From: an uncultured Collinsella sp.
Lineage (GTDB): Bacteria; Actinomycetota; Coriobacteriia; Coriobacteriales; Coriobacteriaceae
Reading direction: 5' to 3'
Length of the DNA stretch: 64,000 bases
Assembly (NCBI GenBank): GCA_902470765.1
Contig: CABRHW010000008.1
Coordinates: forward strand, 1 to 64,000
Shown in pieces: positions 8,008 through 16,231 of this stretch; the stretch's first letter is position 1, and the number at the start of each line of letters is the position of its first letter. The translations under genes were made by a program, and so were the position numbers. The notes under the pieces were generated by a model. It worked only from the letters and a program-made list of their open reading frames with translations. It was not told the DNA's origin and ran no database searches.

Positions 8008-9723
8008 ATGACGGCCACACCGTGGGGATTCCGGGACATATTGCCCGAGGAGGCTCAGGCGCGCGAGGAGATTGCGCTGACGGTGAAGGGCTGCTTTAGG
8101 GAGCATCATTATCTGCCGGTTGAGACGCCGCTGCTCGAGGACAAGGGCTCGCTCGAGGAGGGCGGCCGTATCGCGGACACGCCGTTTAAGCTTTTTGACG
8201 ATGACGGCCGCTTGTTGGTGGTTCGTCCCGACAATACGTTGCCGATCGTGCGTTTGGTCTCGACCCGCATGCGCGCGGCCGACTTGCCGCTGCGCCTGCG
8301 CTATGAGGCGCCGGTGGTTCGCGAATGCCAGCGCAATGCCGGCGGTTCGCGTCAATTTACCCAGCTGGGTTTTGAGCTCATCGGCGCGGGCGATACCGCG
8401 GGCGATGTCGAGATCGTCTCGCTGGTGGCCGAGGCCGTTCGCAAGTTGGCGCTGCCCGATGCGCGCATTATCGCAGGTAGCGTGCGCCCGTTTAAGGAGC
8501 TGCTCGCGGCGTGCGAGGATCGCGAGCTGGCTGCCGAGGCTCTGCGCTGCGTGCACGCCAACGACTTTGTGGGCCTCGATGCCCGCGTGGCGGCAAGCGC
8601 CGAGACCGATGCCGTTAAGGCCGCCGTCAGCGAACTGCCGCGCCTGCATGGTGGGGCCGAAGTGCTCGATCGCGTGGATGCGCTGCTGGCGGCTGCCGGT
8701 ATTGTCGCGCCGCTGACGCGCGAACTCCGTGCCCTGGTTGATGGTCTGGCTCCCGAGGACGCCCAGGTGCTGTCGTTCGACTTCTCCATCATGAACTCTT
8801 TCGATTACTACACGGGCCTGGTCTTTAAGGCCTATGCCGGTGGCCTGCCCGATCCGGTGGGCTCGGGCGGTCGCTACGACTCTATCTTTACCGGCGCGTT
8901 CGGCGACGGCATCGAGGTGCCGGCGGCGGGCTTCGCCTTTTCGCTCGAGCGTCTGGAGGCCGCGTGCACCTCTGCCGAGGACGCCGCCTCCGATGGTGAC
9001 CACGCCGTGGGCCGCGGCGCCGAAGGCCCGCTACGCATCGCCGTGCCCAAGGGCTCGCTTAAGGCCGACACGCTCGACGTGCTCGAGGCCGCGGGCCTGG
9101 ACGTCTCTGAGCTGCGCGACCCCGGCCGTCACCTGATTGTGCGCGGTCGCGACACGCGTGCCGGCGAGGGCACGGTCGGCGATATCGAGTTTGTCATCGT
9201 GCGTCCCAGCGACGCGCCCGCTTTTGTGGGCTGTGGTGGTGCCGATTGCGGCATCTGTGGCTGGGACTCGCTCATCGAGGCAGACCTCAACTTGCTGCAG
9301 CTGGTCGATCTGGGCTACGGCCTGTGCACGTTTATCGAGGCAGAGCCCGCGTGGCGCGCCGGCCAGGCCGAGCGCAACTATGCCCGCCGCGGGTCGCTTC
9401 GCGTGGCCACCAAGTATCCGCGCATCGCGAGTGCCTGGTATGCCGAGCGCGGCGTGAACGCCGATATCGTCTCACTGCACGGCAACATCGAGCTGGGCCC
9501 CATCGTCGGCATGACCGATCGCATCGTGGATATTGCCGCCACGGGCGCCACGCTGCGCGATAACGACCTGGTCATCACCGGCCGCATCATGGACTGCACG
9601 GCCCGCTTCTTTGTCAATCCGGGCGCCGCACGTCTGGATCCGCGCGTACGCAATCTGGCAGATCGCTTGGCGGCTGCCGTGAAGGACAAGCATTTTGAGC
9701 CCGTCGCGGGCTCGGCACAATAG
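8008..9723 (+). CDS. hisZG: HisZ-HisG fusion: ATP phosphoribosyltransferase with fused regulatory subunit
   Basis: This 571-residue protein joins two normally separate subunits. Residues 1 to about 330 match HisZ, the histidyl-tRNA-synthetase-like regulatory subunit (TPWGFRDILPEE, VRPDNTLPIVRL, RQFTQLGFELIG, DYYTGLVFKAY). Residues from about 342 match the short-form HisG catalytic subunit (LRIAVPKGSLK, RVATKYPRIA, GNIELGPIVGMTDRIVDIAA). It condenses ATP with PRPP, the first and feedback-controlled step of histidine synthesis. The HisG half carries unusual cysteines in the stretch CGGADCGICG. The reading frame is unbroken, with a clear AGGAGG site before ATG 8008. It heads the operon. Confidence 0.9.
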   Translation: MTATPWGFRDILPEEAQAREEIALTVKGCFREHHYLPVETPLLEDKGSLEEGGRIADTPFKLFDDDGRLLVVRPDNTLPIVRLVSTRMRAADLPLRLRYEAPVVRECQRNAGGSRQFTQLGFELIGAGDTAGDVEIVSLVAEAVRKLALPDARIIAGSVRPFKELLAACEDRELAAEALRCVHANDFVGLDARVAASAETDAVKAAVSELPRLHGGAEVLDRVDALLAAAGIVAPLTRELRALVDGLAPEDAQVLSFDFSIMNSFDYYTGLVFKAYAGGLPDPVGSGGRYDSIFTGAFGDGIEVPAAGFAFSLERLEAACTSAEDAASDGDHAVGRGAEGPLRIAVPKGSLKADTLDVLEAAGLDVSELRDPGRHLIVRGRDTRAGEGTVGDIEFVIVRPSDAPAFVGCGGADCGICGWDSLIEADLNLLQLVDLGYGLCTFIEAEPAWRAGQAERNYARRGSLRVATKYPRIASAWYAERGVNADIVSLHGNIELGPIVGMTDRIVDIAATGATLRDNDLVITGRIMDCTARFFVNPGAARLDPRVRNLADRLAAAVKDKHFEPVAGSAQ

Positions 9724-9763
9724 CGCGAGCGCGCACGGGCGCCCCAACGTACGGGCTGCGGGC

Positions 9764-9795
9764 CGACTGGTGCCGCTGCCCAGTCGCTCGTTTTT
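9764..9795 (+). terminator. Weak intra-operon hairpin between hisZG and hisD
   Basis: A 7-bp stem (CGACTGG with CCAGTCG) is followed by CTCGTTTTT. It may reduce read-through or be a processing site. The stem is short, so the call is tentative. Confidence 0.3.
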
Positions 9796-9828
9796 CGAAC
9801 ACAACCTCGACCGATAGGGGATACCGAT

Positions 9829-11265
9829 ATGAAGACCATCAAGCTTGCTCCCGGTGAGCGCCTCGTTACCAACCAGCTCAACCGCAAGGGCGTGCTGCCG
9901 CAAAACATCGTCGACGCCGCCCGCGATATCGTGGCCAACGTGCGTGCCAACGGCGATGCCGCGGTGCGCGATTACTGCCAGCGTTTTGACGGTGTCGAGC
10001 TGCAGAGCTTCCGTCTGCCGCAAGAGCAGATCGATGCCGCGCTCGAAGGCCTCGATCCCGCTTTTGCCGCGGCGCTCGAAAAGGCTGCACGCCAGATTCG
10101 TGAGTTCCACCAGCGCGAGGTCGAGCAGAGCTGGTTTACCACGCGTGCGGACGGCACGATGCTCGGCGTTAAGGTGACCCCGCTCGCGGCGGCCGGCATC
10201 TACGTGCCGGGCGGTCGCGCGCAGTATCCCTCCACGGTGCTCATGAATGCCATTCCCGCCAAGGTTGCCGGCGTCAAGCGCGTGGTCATGGTGACCCCGC
10301 CGCAGAAAGATGGCCTGATCAGCCCGTATACGCTCGCCGCGGCAAAGCTCGGCGGCGTGGACGAGATCTATATGGTGGGTGGCGCTCAGGCCGTGGCCGC
10401 GCTGGCGTACGGCACCGAGACTATTCCGCGCGTCGACAAGATCACCGGCCCGGGCAACGCCTTTGTCGCTGCGGCCAAGCAGATTGTCTCGGGCGACGTG
10501 GGTATCGACATGGTCGCTGGCCCCTCCGAAGTCTGCGTGCTGGCCGATGCCACGGCCAAGCCCATGGTGGTCGCGGCCGACCTGATGGCCCAGGCCGAGC
10601 ACGATCCGCTGGCAGCCTGCTATCTGGTGACCTGCGACGAGCAGTTTGCGCGCGAGGTCGAGGCAGGCATCGATATCCTGGTGGCGCAGTCGCCGCGTGC
10701 CGAGATCACGCGTGCTTCGCTCGACAATGAGGGCACCATCGTGGTGGCCGCCGACATGGCTGCCGCCGTCGAGGCGGTGAATACCGTGGCGCCCGAGCAC
10801 TTGGAGCTGCACTGCAAGGACGCGATGGGCCTGCTCGGCGGCATTCGTAACGCCGGCGCCATCTTTGTGGGCGCTTGGAGCTCCGAGCCGCTCGGCGATT
10901 ATGTTGCCGGTCCCAACCACACGCTGCCAACCGGCGGCACGGCCATGTTCTCCAACCCGCTTTCGGTCGAAGAGTTCGTTAAGCGCTCGAGCGTCATTTG
11001 CTATACGCCCGAGGGCCTGCTCTCTGACGCTCCCGCCACACAGCGTCTAGCCGAGGCCGAGGGCCTGTGGGCGCACGCGCTTTCTGCTGCCCTGCGTCGT
11101 CGCGTGCTGGAGCAGGGCGAGGATGCCGTGAGTGCCGAGTCACTGGCTGCGGCCGACCTGACCAAGGTCGCCTGGCCGGGCGACGCCGTGGCGACGGTTG
11201 CTGAGGGCGTGGACCTGGCGGCGGCTGCGGGCGGTGCCGCTGGCGCGACCGGCGAGGAGGCCTAA
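9829..11265 (+). CDS. hisD: Histidinol dehydrogenase
   Basis: This 478-residue enzyme oxidises L-histidinol to L-histidine with two NAD, the last step of the pathway. The family core is clear: YVPGGRAQYPSTVLMNAIPA, GPGNAFVAAAKQIVSG, DMVAGPSEVCVLAD and the QAEHDP segment that carries zinc and base residues. The TAPEHLE-type motif is present as VAPEHLELH. The C-terminus is slightly extended by an Ala/Gly-rich tail of about 30 residues. A GATAGGGGATA site precedes the ATG. It follows hisZG after about 105 bp and precedes hisC by one base. Confidence 0.95.
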   Translation: MKTIKLAPGERLVTNQLNRKGVLPQNIVDAARDIVANVRANGDAAVRDYCQRFDGVELQSFRLPQEQIDAALEGLDPAFAAALEKAARQIREFHQREVEQSWFTTRADGTMLGVKVTPLAAAGIYVPGGRAQYPSTVLMNAIPAKVAGVKRVVMVTPPQKDGLISPYTLAAAKLGGVDEIYMVGGAQAVAALAYGTETIPRVDKITGPGNAFVAAAKQIVSGDVGIDMVAGPSEVCVLADATAKPMVVAADLMAQAEHDPLAACYLVTCDEQFAREVEAGIDILVAQSPRAEITRASLDNEGTIVVAADMAAAVEAVNTVAPEHLELHCKDAMGLLGGIRNAGAIFVGAWSSEPLGDYVAGPNHTLPTGGTAMFSNPLSVEEFVKRSSVICYTPEGLLSDAPATQRLAEAEGLWAHALSAALRRRVLEQGEDAVSAESLAAADLTKVAWPGDAVATVAEGVDLAAAAGGAAGATGEEA

Positions 11266-11266
11266 T

Positions 11267-12382
11267 ATGGCCGAGCTGACGCCCCGCATGAAGGAGCTCG
11301 TCCAGCCCTACTTGACCGGCATCGAGCCCTACGATCCCAACTTTACGCCCACGCGCATCAATCTTTCGGCCAACGAGAACACCTATCCCGTGCCGGCCGG
11401 CGTGCGCGAGGCGGTTGATGCGGCCTTGGCTGCCGCACCGCTCAACCGCTATCCCGATCCCATGTCCAACGACCTGCGCGACGAGCTTGCTGCCTGGCAT
11501 GGCGTGACGCGCGAGAACATCTGCGTGGGCAACGGCGGCGACGAGCTACTCTATAACTTCCTGCTGGCGTTTGGCGGCGCGGGGCGGACCCTGCTCAACT
11601 GCCCGCCGTGCTTTAGCGAGTATGCGTTCTTTGCGTCGCTGTGCCAGACCGAGGTGCGCGACGTGTGGCGCGACCCGGCGACCTTTGAGCTCGACCAGGC
11701 GGCGGTGCTTGCGGCGGCTCCCGAGTGCAATCTGGCGATCGTGACCTCGCCCAACAATCCCACGGGTGACGTGGCGCCGCTCGACTTTGTTGCGGCTCTG
11801 TGCGATGCCTGCCCCGGCATGGTCATGGTCGACGAGGCCTACGTGGAGTTTGCCGACGATTCGTTTGGCGCGGCAACTACGGCGCAAGGCCTTATTGCCG
11901 AGCATCCTAACCTGGTGATTCTGCATACACTGTCCAAGGCGTTCGGCGCCGCCGGCACGCGCCTGGGCTATGTGATCGCGGCGCCCGAGGTCATCGACGT
12001 GTTCGCGGCGATTCGCCAGATCTATTCGGTCAACGTGTTGAGCCAGGCGGCGGCGCTTGCCTGCGTGCGTGCCCGCGATGCGTACGCGCCCGTGGTGGCA
12101 CAGGTCGCATCCGAGCGCGAGCGCGAGTTGTGTGCCCTGCGCGCGATGGCTGCCGAGGGTCTGCCCGTGGAGGCGTGGCCGAGCGCGGCGAACTTTGTGC
12201 TTGTGCGCACGCCGCATGCCACGCGCGTGCGCGAGCGTCTGCGCGACGAGTATTCGATTTTGGTGCGCGACTTTAGTTACGCGCCGGGGCTCGCGGACTG
12301 TCTGCGCATTACCGTAGGCACCCCGCAGGAAAACGACGAGGTGCTGGCCGCGTTTGCCGTGCTGGTGAAGGAGGAGATGTAG
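11267..12382 (+). CDS. hisC: Histidinol-phosphate aminotransferase
   Basis: This 371-residue class I/II PLP aminotransferase converts imidazole-acetol phosphate to histidinol phosphate. Seen are NLSANENTYP near the N-terminus, TSPNNPTGD, VDEAYVEFA and the PLP site TLSKAFGAAGTRLGY with Lys about 224. ATG 11267 is chosen because it lies directly after the hisD stop with GGCGAGGAGG upstream. The stop codon touches the hisB start, so translation is probably coupled. Confidence 0.93.
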   Translation: MAELTPRMKELVQPYLTGIEPYDPNFTPTRINLSANENTYPVPAGVREAVDAALAAAPLNRYPDPMSNDLRDELAAWHGVTRENICVGNGGDELLYNFLLAFGGAGRTLLNCPPCFSEYAFFASLCQTEVRDVWRDPATFELDQAAVLAAAPECNLAIVTSPNNPTGDVAPLDFVAALCDACPGMVMVDEAYVEFADDSFGAATTAQGLIAEHPNLVILHTLSKAFGAAGTRLGYVIAAPEVIDVFAAIRQIYSVNVLSQAAALACVRARDAYAPVVAQVASERERELCALRAMAAEGLPVEAWPSAANFVLVRTPHATRVRERLRDEYSILVRDFSYAPGLADCLRITVGTPQENDEVLAAFAVLVKEEM

Positions 12383-12970
12383 ATGGACCGCTATGCCGAG
12401 GTGACCCGCAAGACGGGCGAGACCGACATTGTCGTAAAGCTCGACCTGGATGGAAGCGGCGTGTGCGATATCTCGACCGGTGTGCCGTTTTTCGACCACA
12501 TGCTCAACGCTTTTGGCCGCCATGGCCTGTTCGATCTGACGGTGCACGCGGTGGGCGACGTGGAGGTCGATGCGCATCATACCGTCGAGGACACGGGCAT
12601 TGTGCTGGGCGAGGCGTTTTGCCAGGCGCTGGGCGACAAGGCGGGCATTACACGCTTTGCCGATGCAGCGATTGCCATGGACGAGACACTCGTGATGGCT
12701 GCCGTGGACATTTCGGGTCGCGGCCAGGCCTACTGCGAGCTGCCCGTGCCGACCGAGCGCGTGGGCAGCTTTGATACCGAGCTGGCCGTCGAGTTCTTCT
12801 ATGCCTTTGCACACGATGCCAAGCTCACGCTGCACGTGCGCGAGCTGGCGGGCGGCAACTCGCACCACATTATCGAGGCCGCCTTTAAGGCCGTGGGCCG
12901 CACGATGCGTCACGCCTGCGAGCTCGATCCCCACGTGCAGGGCATCCCCAGCACCAAGGGCTCGCTGTAA
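12383..12970 (+). CDS. hisB: Imidazoleglycerol-phosphate dehydratase
   Basis: This 195-residue IGPD carries the metal-binding motifs FFDHML, DAHHTVEDTGI, and GNSHHIIEAAFKA. It dehydrates imidazole-glycerol phosphate to imidazole-acetol phosphate. The N-terminal HAD histidinol-phosphatase domain of enterobacterial HisB is absent, so a separate phosphatase is needed. The PHP protein encoded at 16232-17143 fits that role. Confidence 0.95.
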   Translation: MDRYAEVTRKTGETDIVVKLDLDGSGVCDISTGVPFFDHMLNAFGRHGLFDLTVHAVGDVEVDAHHTVEDTGIVLGEAFCQALGDKAGITRFADAAIAMDETLVMAAVDISGRGQAYCELPVPTERVGSFDTELAVEFFYAFAHDAKLTLHVRELAGGNSHHIIEAAFKAVGRTMRHACELDPHVQGIPSTKGSL

Positions 12971-12983
12971 CCGTCACAAGGGT

Positions 12984-13024
12984 AAAACCACCACGAAGGT
13001 GCCTGTCCCCTTTGCGGTGGTTTT
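12984..13024. repeat. Short palindrome between hisB and hisH
   Basis: AAAACCACC (12984-12992) and GGTGGTTTT (13016-13024) form a perfect 9-bp stem around a loop containing GTGCCTGTCCCC. It lies just before the hisH ribosome site and could modulate hisH expression. Confidence 0.6.
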
Positions 13025-13048
13025 GGATGATGAGAAGTGGAGGGTCGC

Positions 13049-13750
13049 GTGGGCGAACCGAAGATTGTGGTGGTCGACTACCACAAGGGCAACTTGTCGA
13101 GCGTCGTGCGCGGGCTTGCGCGCGCCGGTGCCGCCGCCTGCACGTCGGACGATCCGGAGCAGATCCGCAACGCCGACGGCCTGGTCATCCCGGGCGTGGG
13201 CGCGTTCTATGACGCGATCGCCTTTATGCGCCAGAGCGGCGAGGCGGACGCGGTGCTCGATGCCATCGCCGTTGGAACTCCGCTGCTCGGCATCTGCCTG
13301 GGGCTTCAGCTATTTTTTGAGCGTGGCAACGAGGGCGTGCCTGCGGACAAGGGCGTGGTCGCCGACGGCAACGCCCCCGAGCGGGCTGACGGTCCCTGGG
13401 TCGATGGCCTGGGTATTATGCGCGGCTCGTGCACGCGCTTGGAGTCGAGTCGCCTGAAGGTGCCGCACGTGGGCTGGGACCAGGTGCACATGACGTCCGC
13501 CGGTGCGGCCGATCCGCTGCTTGCTGGTTTTGCCGAGGGTGCCAACATGTACTTCACCCACAGTTATGCGGTGGCCGACGACGCCGATGCCGCCGATGTG
13601 CTGGCGCGCACGCACTATACGCGGAGCTTCCCGTGCATCGTGCGCCATGGCAACGTGTGGGGCTGCCAGTTCCATCCCGAGAAATCCTCCGCGCTGGGTC
13701 AGCGCATCCTTAAGAACTTCGTCAACATCGTCGAGGAGGCTGGCCGATGA
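13049..13750 (+). CDS. hisH: Imidazole glycerol phosphate synthase, glutaminase subunit
   Basis: This class I glutamine amidotransferase of about 233 residues supplies ammonia to HisF. The nucleophile motif GICLGLQLFFE, the oxyanion-strand motif PGVGAF and the catalytic pair in CQFHPEKSS are all visible. GTG 13049 is preferred over GTG 13037 because GGAGGG lies five bases before it. The stop overlaps the hisA start (ATGA). Confidence 0.92.
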   Translation: MGEPKIVVVDYHKGNLSSVVRGLARAGAAACTSDDPEQIRNADGLVIPGVGAFYDAIAFMRQSGEADAVLDAIAVGTPLLGICLGLQLFFERGNEGVPADKGVVADGNAPERADGPWVDGLGIMRGSCTRLESSRLKVPHVGWDQVHMTSAGAADPLLAGFAEGANMYFTHSYAVADDADAADVLARTHYTRSFPCIVRHGNVWGCQFHPEKSSALGQRILKNFVNIVEEAGR

Positions 13751-14490
13751 TCCTGTTTCCCGCAATCGATCTGATCGGCGGCAAAGTCGTGCGCCTGGAG
13801 CGTGGCGACCGCAGCCGCTGCAAGGTATATTCCGACGACCCCGTGGCCGTTGCTCGCTCGTTTGCCGAGCAGGGCGCAAGCTGGGTGCACGTCGTCGACC
13901 TGTCCGCTGCCTTTGGCGAGGACGAGGACACATGCGCTGCCAACTCGGCGGCGATTAAGGCCATCTGCGGCGTCGACGGTCTGTCCGTGGACGTGGGCGG
14001 CGGCGTCCGCTCGCTCGCGCGCATCGACGAGTTGGCCGGCTACGGTGCGCGCCGCATCGCGCTGGGCACGGTGCTCGTGACCGAGCCGGGTTTTGCTGAG
14101 GTGGCAGCCCAAGGCTTTGGCGAGCTGCTGGTCGCCGACATTGCCGCACGCGACGGCCAGGTTAAGGTGAACGGCTGGCGCGACGGCGCGGGCGTGGTGC
14201 TCGACGATGCCGTGGCGCAGCTTACCGAGCTGGGCTTTAAGCATCTGGTGTATACCGACATCGCGCGCGATGGCATGCAGACGGGCATCGATGTGGCGGC
14301 GTATCGCCATGTGGCCGAGGTCGCGGGCTTTCCCGTCGTGGCTTCGGGCGGTATCTCGACGCTCGACGACATCCGCGCACTGGCCGCGGTGGGCGAGGTC
14401 GCGATTGAAGGCGCCATTACCGGCCGTGCGCTCTACGAAGGCAACTTTACGCTGGCACAGGCGCTGGCCGCCGCCCGAGGGGAGGAGTAA
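13747..14490 (+). CDS. hisA: Phosphoribosylformimino-AICAR-ribotide isomerase
   Basis: This 247-residue TIM-barrel protein begins MILFPAIDLIGGKVVRLERGD with the catalytic Asp of the first strand. It has the phosphate-binding motifs VGGGVRS and ASGGISTLDDIRAL. It opens the ring of ProFAR to PRFAR. The second catalytic Asp lies in VYTDIARDGMQTG. The gene overlaps hisH by four bases. Confidence 0.94.
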   Translation: MILFPAIDLIGGKVVRLERGDRSRCKVYSDDPVAVARSFAEQGASWVHVVDLSAAFGEDEDTCAANSAAIKAICGVDGLSVDVGGGVRSLARIDELAGYGARRIALGTVLVTEPGFAEVAAQGFGELLVADIAARDGQVKVNGWRDGAGVVLDDAVAQLTELGFKHLVYTDIARDGMQTGIDVAAYRHVAEVAGFPVVASGGISTLDDIRALAAVGEVAIEGAITGRALYEGNFTLAQALAAARGEE

Positions 14491-14493
14491 CCC

Positions 14494-15276
14494 ATGCTTA
14501 CCAAACGCGTGATTCCCTGCCTGGACGTCAAGGACGGCCGTGTGGTCAAGGGCGTCAACTTTGTGAGCTTGCGCGATGCGGGCGATCCGGTGGAGCTGGC
14601 GCGCGCCTACGACCGCGAGGGTGCGGACGAGGTTGTCTTCCTGGACATTACCGCCACGAGCGACAACCGTGCGACGACTATCGAGATGGCGGCGCATGCA
14701 GCCGAGGAGCTCGCTATTCCCTATACCGTGGGCGGCGGTTTCCGCGACTTGGCGGGCATGCGGACCATGGTTGCCGCCGGCGCCGACAAGGTGTCGCTTA
14801 ACTCTGCCGCCGTGCGCGATCCGTCGTTGATCAGCCAGGCCGCCGCGGCGTTTGGCAGCCAGGCCGTGGTCGTGGCGATCGATGCCAAGCGCGTCGGTTT
14901 GCCCGGCGCATCCGGTGCCGACAAGTGGGAAGTCTTTACCGCAGGAGGCCGCAACGCCACGGGTATCGACGCGGTGGCGTGGGCCGAGGAGGCGGCTCGT
15001 CGCGGCGCCGGCGAGATCTTGTTGACCAGCATGGACCGCGACGGCACCAAGGCCGGCTTTGACCTGGCGCTCACCCGCGCCGTGGCACGTGCGGTGCCGA
15101 TTCCGGTGATTGCGAGCGGCGGCGTGGGCACGCTCGAACATTTTGCCGAGGGCGTGATCGAGGGCGAGGCCGATGCCGTGCTGGCGGCGAGCGTCTTTCA
15201 CTTTGGGACGTTCAGCATTCGCCAGGTGAAGGAGTATATGGCCTCTCAAGGTATTCCTGTGAGGCTGGACTTCTAA
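14494..15276 (+). CDS. hisF: Imidazole glycerol phosphate synthase, cyclase subunit
   Basis: This 260-residue TIM-barrel partner of HisH begins LTKRVIPCLDVKDGRVVKGVNF, with the catalytic Asp in CLDVKDGR. It has LTSMDRDGTKAGFDLAL with the second catalytic Asp, and ASGGVGTLEHFAEG. It makes imidazole-glycerol phosphate and AICAR from PRFAR and ammonia. AICAR feeds PurH, also encoded in this window. It is three bases from hisA. Confidence 0.94.
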   Translation: MLTKRVIPCLDVKDGRVVKGVNFVSLRDAGDPVELARAYDREGADEVVFLDITATSDNRATTIEMAAHAAEELAIPYTVGGGFRDLAGMRTMVAAGADKVSLNSAAVRDPSLISQAAAAFGSQAVVVAIDAKRVGLPGASGADKWEVFTAGGRNATGIDAVAWAEEAARRGAGEILLTSMDRDGTKAGFDLALTRAVARAVPIPVIASGGVGTLEHFAEGVIEGEADAVLAASVFHFGTFSIRQVKEYMASQGIPVRLDF

Positions 15277-15288
15277 TGCTGCGGCTTG

Positions 15289-15376
15289 CCCAGGCACCCG
15301 ACCTTCCGGCTCCAACCCTCCTCGCGTACTTAAGTACGCGTCGTCGGGCTTGTCGCTCGGAATCTCGGGCACCTGG
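15289..15376. repeat. Long imperfect palindrome between hisF and hisI
   Basis: Arms of about 42 bp (15289-15330 and about 15332-15376) start CCAGGCACCCGA and CCAGGTGCCCGA when both are read from outside in. They meet at a perfect 16-bp core GCGTACTTAAGTACGC (15323-15338). The element lies inside the histidine operon, just before the hisI start. Confidence 0.7.
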
Positions 15377-15418
15377 ACAACCCTCACCGACCTGCGAAGT
15401 TTGAATTTGGGAAGAGAA

Positions 15419-15748
15419 ATGGAAGAGATAACCGATCCTTCAAAGCTTACATACGACGCCAAGGGGCTGATTCCTTGTGTGGTTCAGCAGTATGACACCG
15501 GCGAGGTGCTTATGGTTGCTTGGATGAACGAGGAGTCGGTGGGGCTGACGCTCAAGACCGGTACCACGTGGTTTTGGAGCCGCAGTCGCCAGGAGCTCTG
15601 GAACAAGGGCGCGACGAGCGGCAATATGCAAGCGGTCAAGGAGCTCTGGGCCGACTGCGATAGCGATACGCTGCTGGTCAAGGTCGACTCGCCGGGTCCG
15701 GCCTGCCATACCGGCAACCGTACCTGCTTCTTTAAGAAACTCGCGTAG
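15419..15748 (+). CDS. hisI: Phosphoribosyl-AMP cyclohydrolase
   Basis: This 109-residue enzyme hydrolyses the adenine ring of PR-AMP. The metal motif DCDSDTLLVKV, the CHTGNRTCF cysteines and the TWFWSRSRQELWNKGATSG segment are typical. ATG 15419 follows GGGAAGAGAA. It is not fused to HisE, which is encoded next. Confidence 0.93.
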   Translation: MEEITDPSKLTYDAKGLIPCVVQQYDTGEVLMVAWMNEESVGLTLKTGTTWFWSRSRQELWNKGATSGNMQAVKELWADCDSDTLLVKVDSPGPACHTGNRTCFFKKLA

Positions 15749-15793
15749 GGCGGGCGCTCGATTAGACGCTCGGCCACCAGAAAGGATTGAACT

Positions 15794-16111
15794 ATGGGTG
15801 TGCGCACCGCAAACGTTCAGGATGGAAATATCGGAGAGACGCTGACAGGTCTGGCCGAGGTGATTCACGGTCGTCGTGATGCATCGCCGCAGGAGAGCTA
15901 TACCGCGCGTCTGCTGACCGACGTCGAGGATGAGCTGCTCAAGAAGCTTGCCGAGGAGTCGAGCGAGGTGATCATGGCCTGCAAGGATAACGATCACGAT
16001 CACATCCGCTACGAGGCCGGCGACCTGGTCTACCACCTGCTCGTAACCCTTGAGCGCTACGGTATCACCCTCGACGAGCTTGCCGGCGAACTCAACGCCC
16101 GCCGCCACTAG
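15794..16111 (+). CDS. hisE: Phosphoribosyl-ATP pyrophosphatase
   Basis: This 105-residue all-alpha MazG-like protein hydrolyses PR-ATP to PR-AMP. The motif KKLAEESSEVIMACK followed by RYEAGDLVYHLLV provides the acidic metal ligands. An AGAAAGGA site precedes ATG 15794. It is the last gene of the histidine operon. Confidence 0.93.
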   Translation: MGVRTANVQDGNIGETLTGLAEVIHGRRDASPQESYTARLLTDVEDELLKKLAEESSEVIMACKDNDHDHIRYEAGDLVYHLLVTLERYGITLDELAGELNARRH

Positions 16112-16150
16112 TCATTTGGGACAGTCTTTGTTGGTGTAACGGGGTCATGG

Positions 16151-16219
16151 AAGTTGCGGTGAAATAGGGACTGTTTAAGCGTTTCATCAGGCAAAACAAT
16201 CCCTATTCCACCGCAACTT
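16151..16219. repeat. Hairpin repeat family A, copy 1
   Basis: AAGTTGCGGTGAAATAGGGA (16151-16170) pairs with the complementary arm 16200-16219 with one G-T mismatch. The stem continues inward with mismatches (GACTGTTT with AAACAATC). The element lies between convergent hisE and hisK and may stop transcription from both sides, though no T run is present. The arms recur at 22908-22975. Confidence 0.75.
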
Positions 16220-16231
16220 ATGAAGGGATGG

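Noticed and set aside
7979..8010. Ten-codon open frame (MQHSMRRLTR) before hisZG as a histidine leader peptide
   Set aside because: It has a single histidine codon and no alternative terminator/antiterminator pair, so attenuation of the classic type is not supported.
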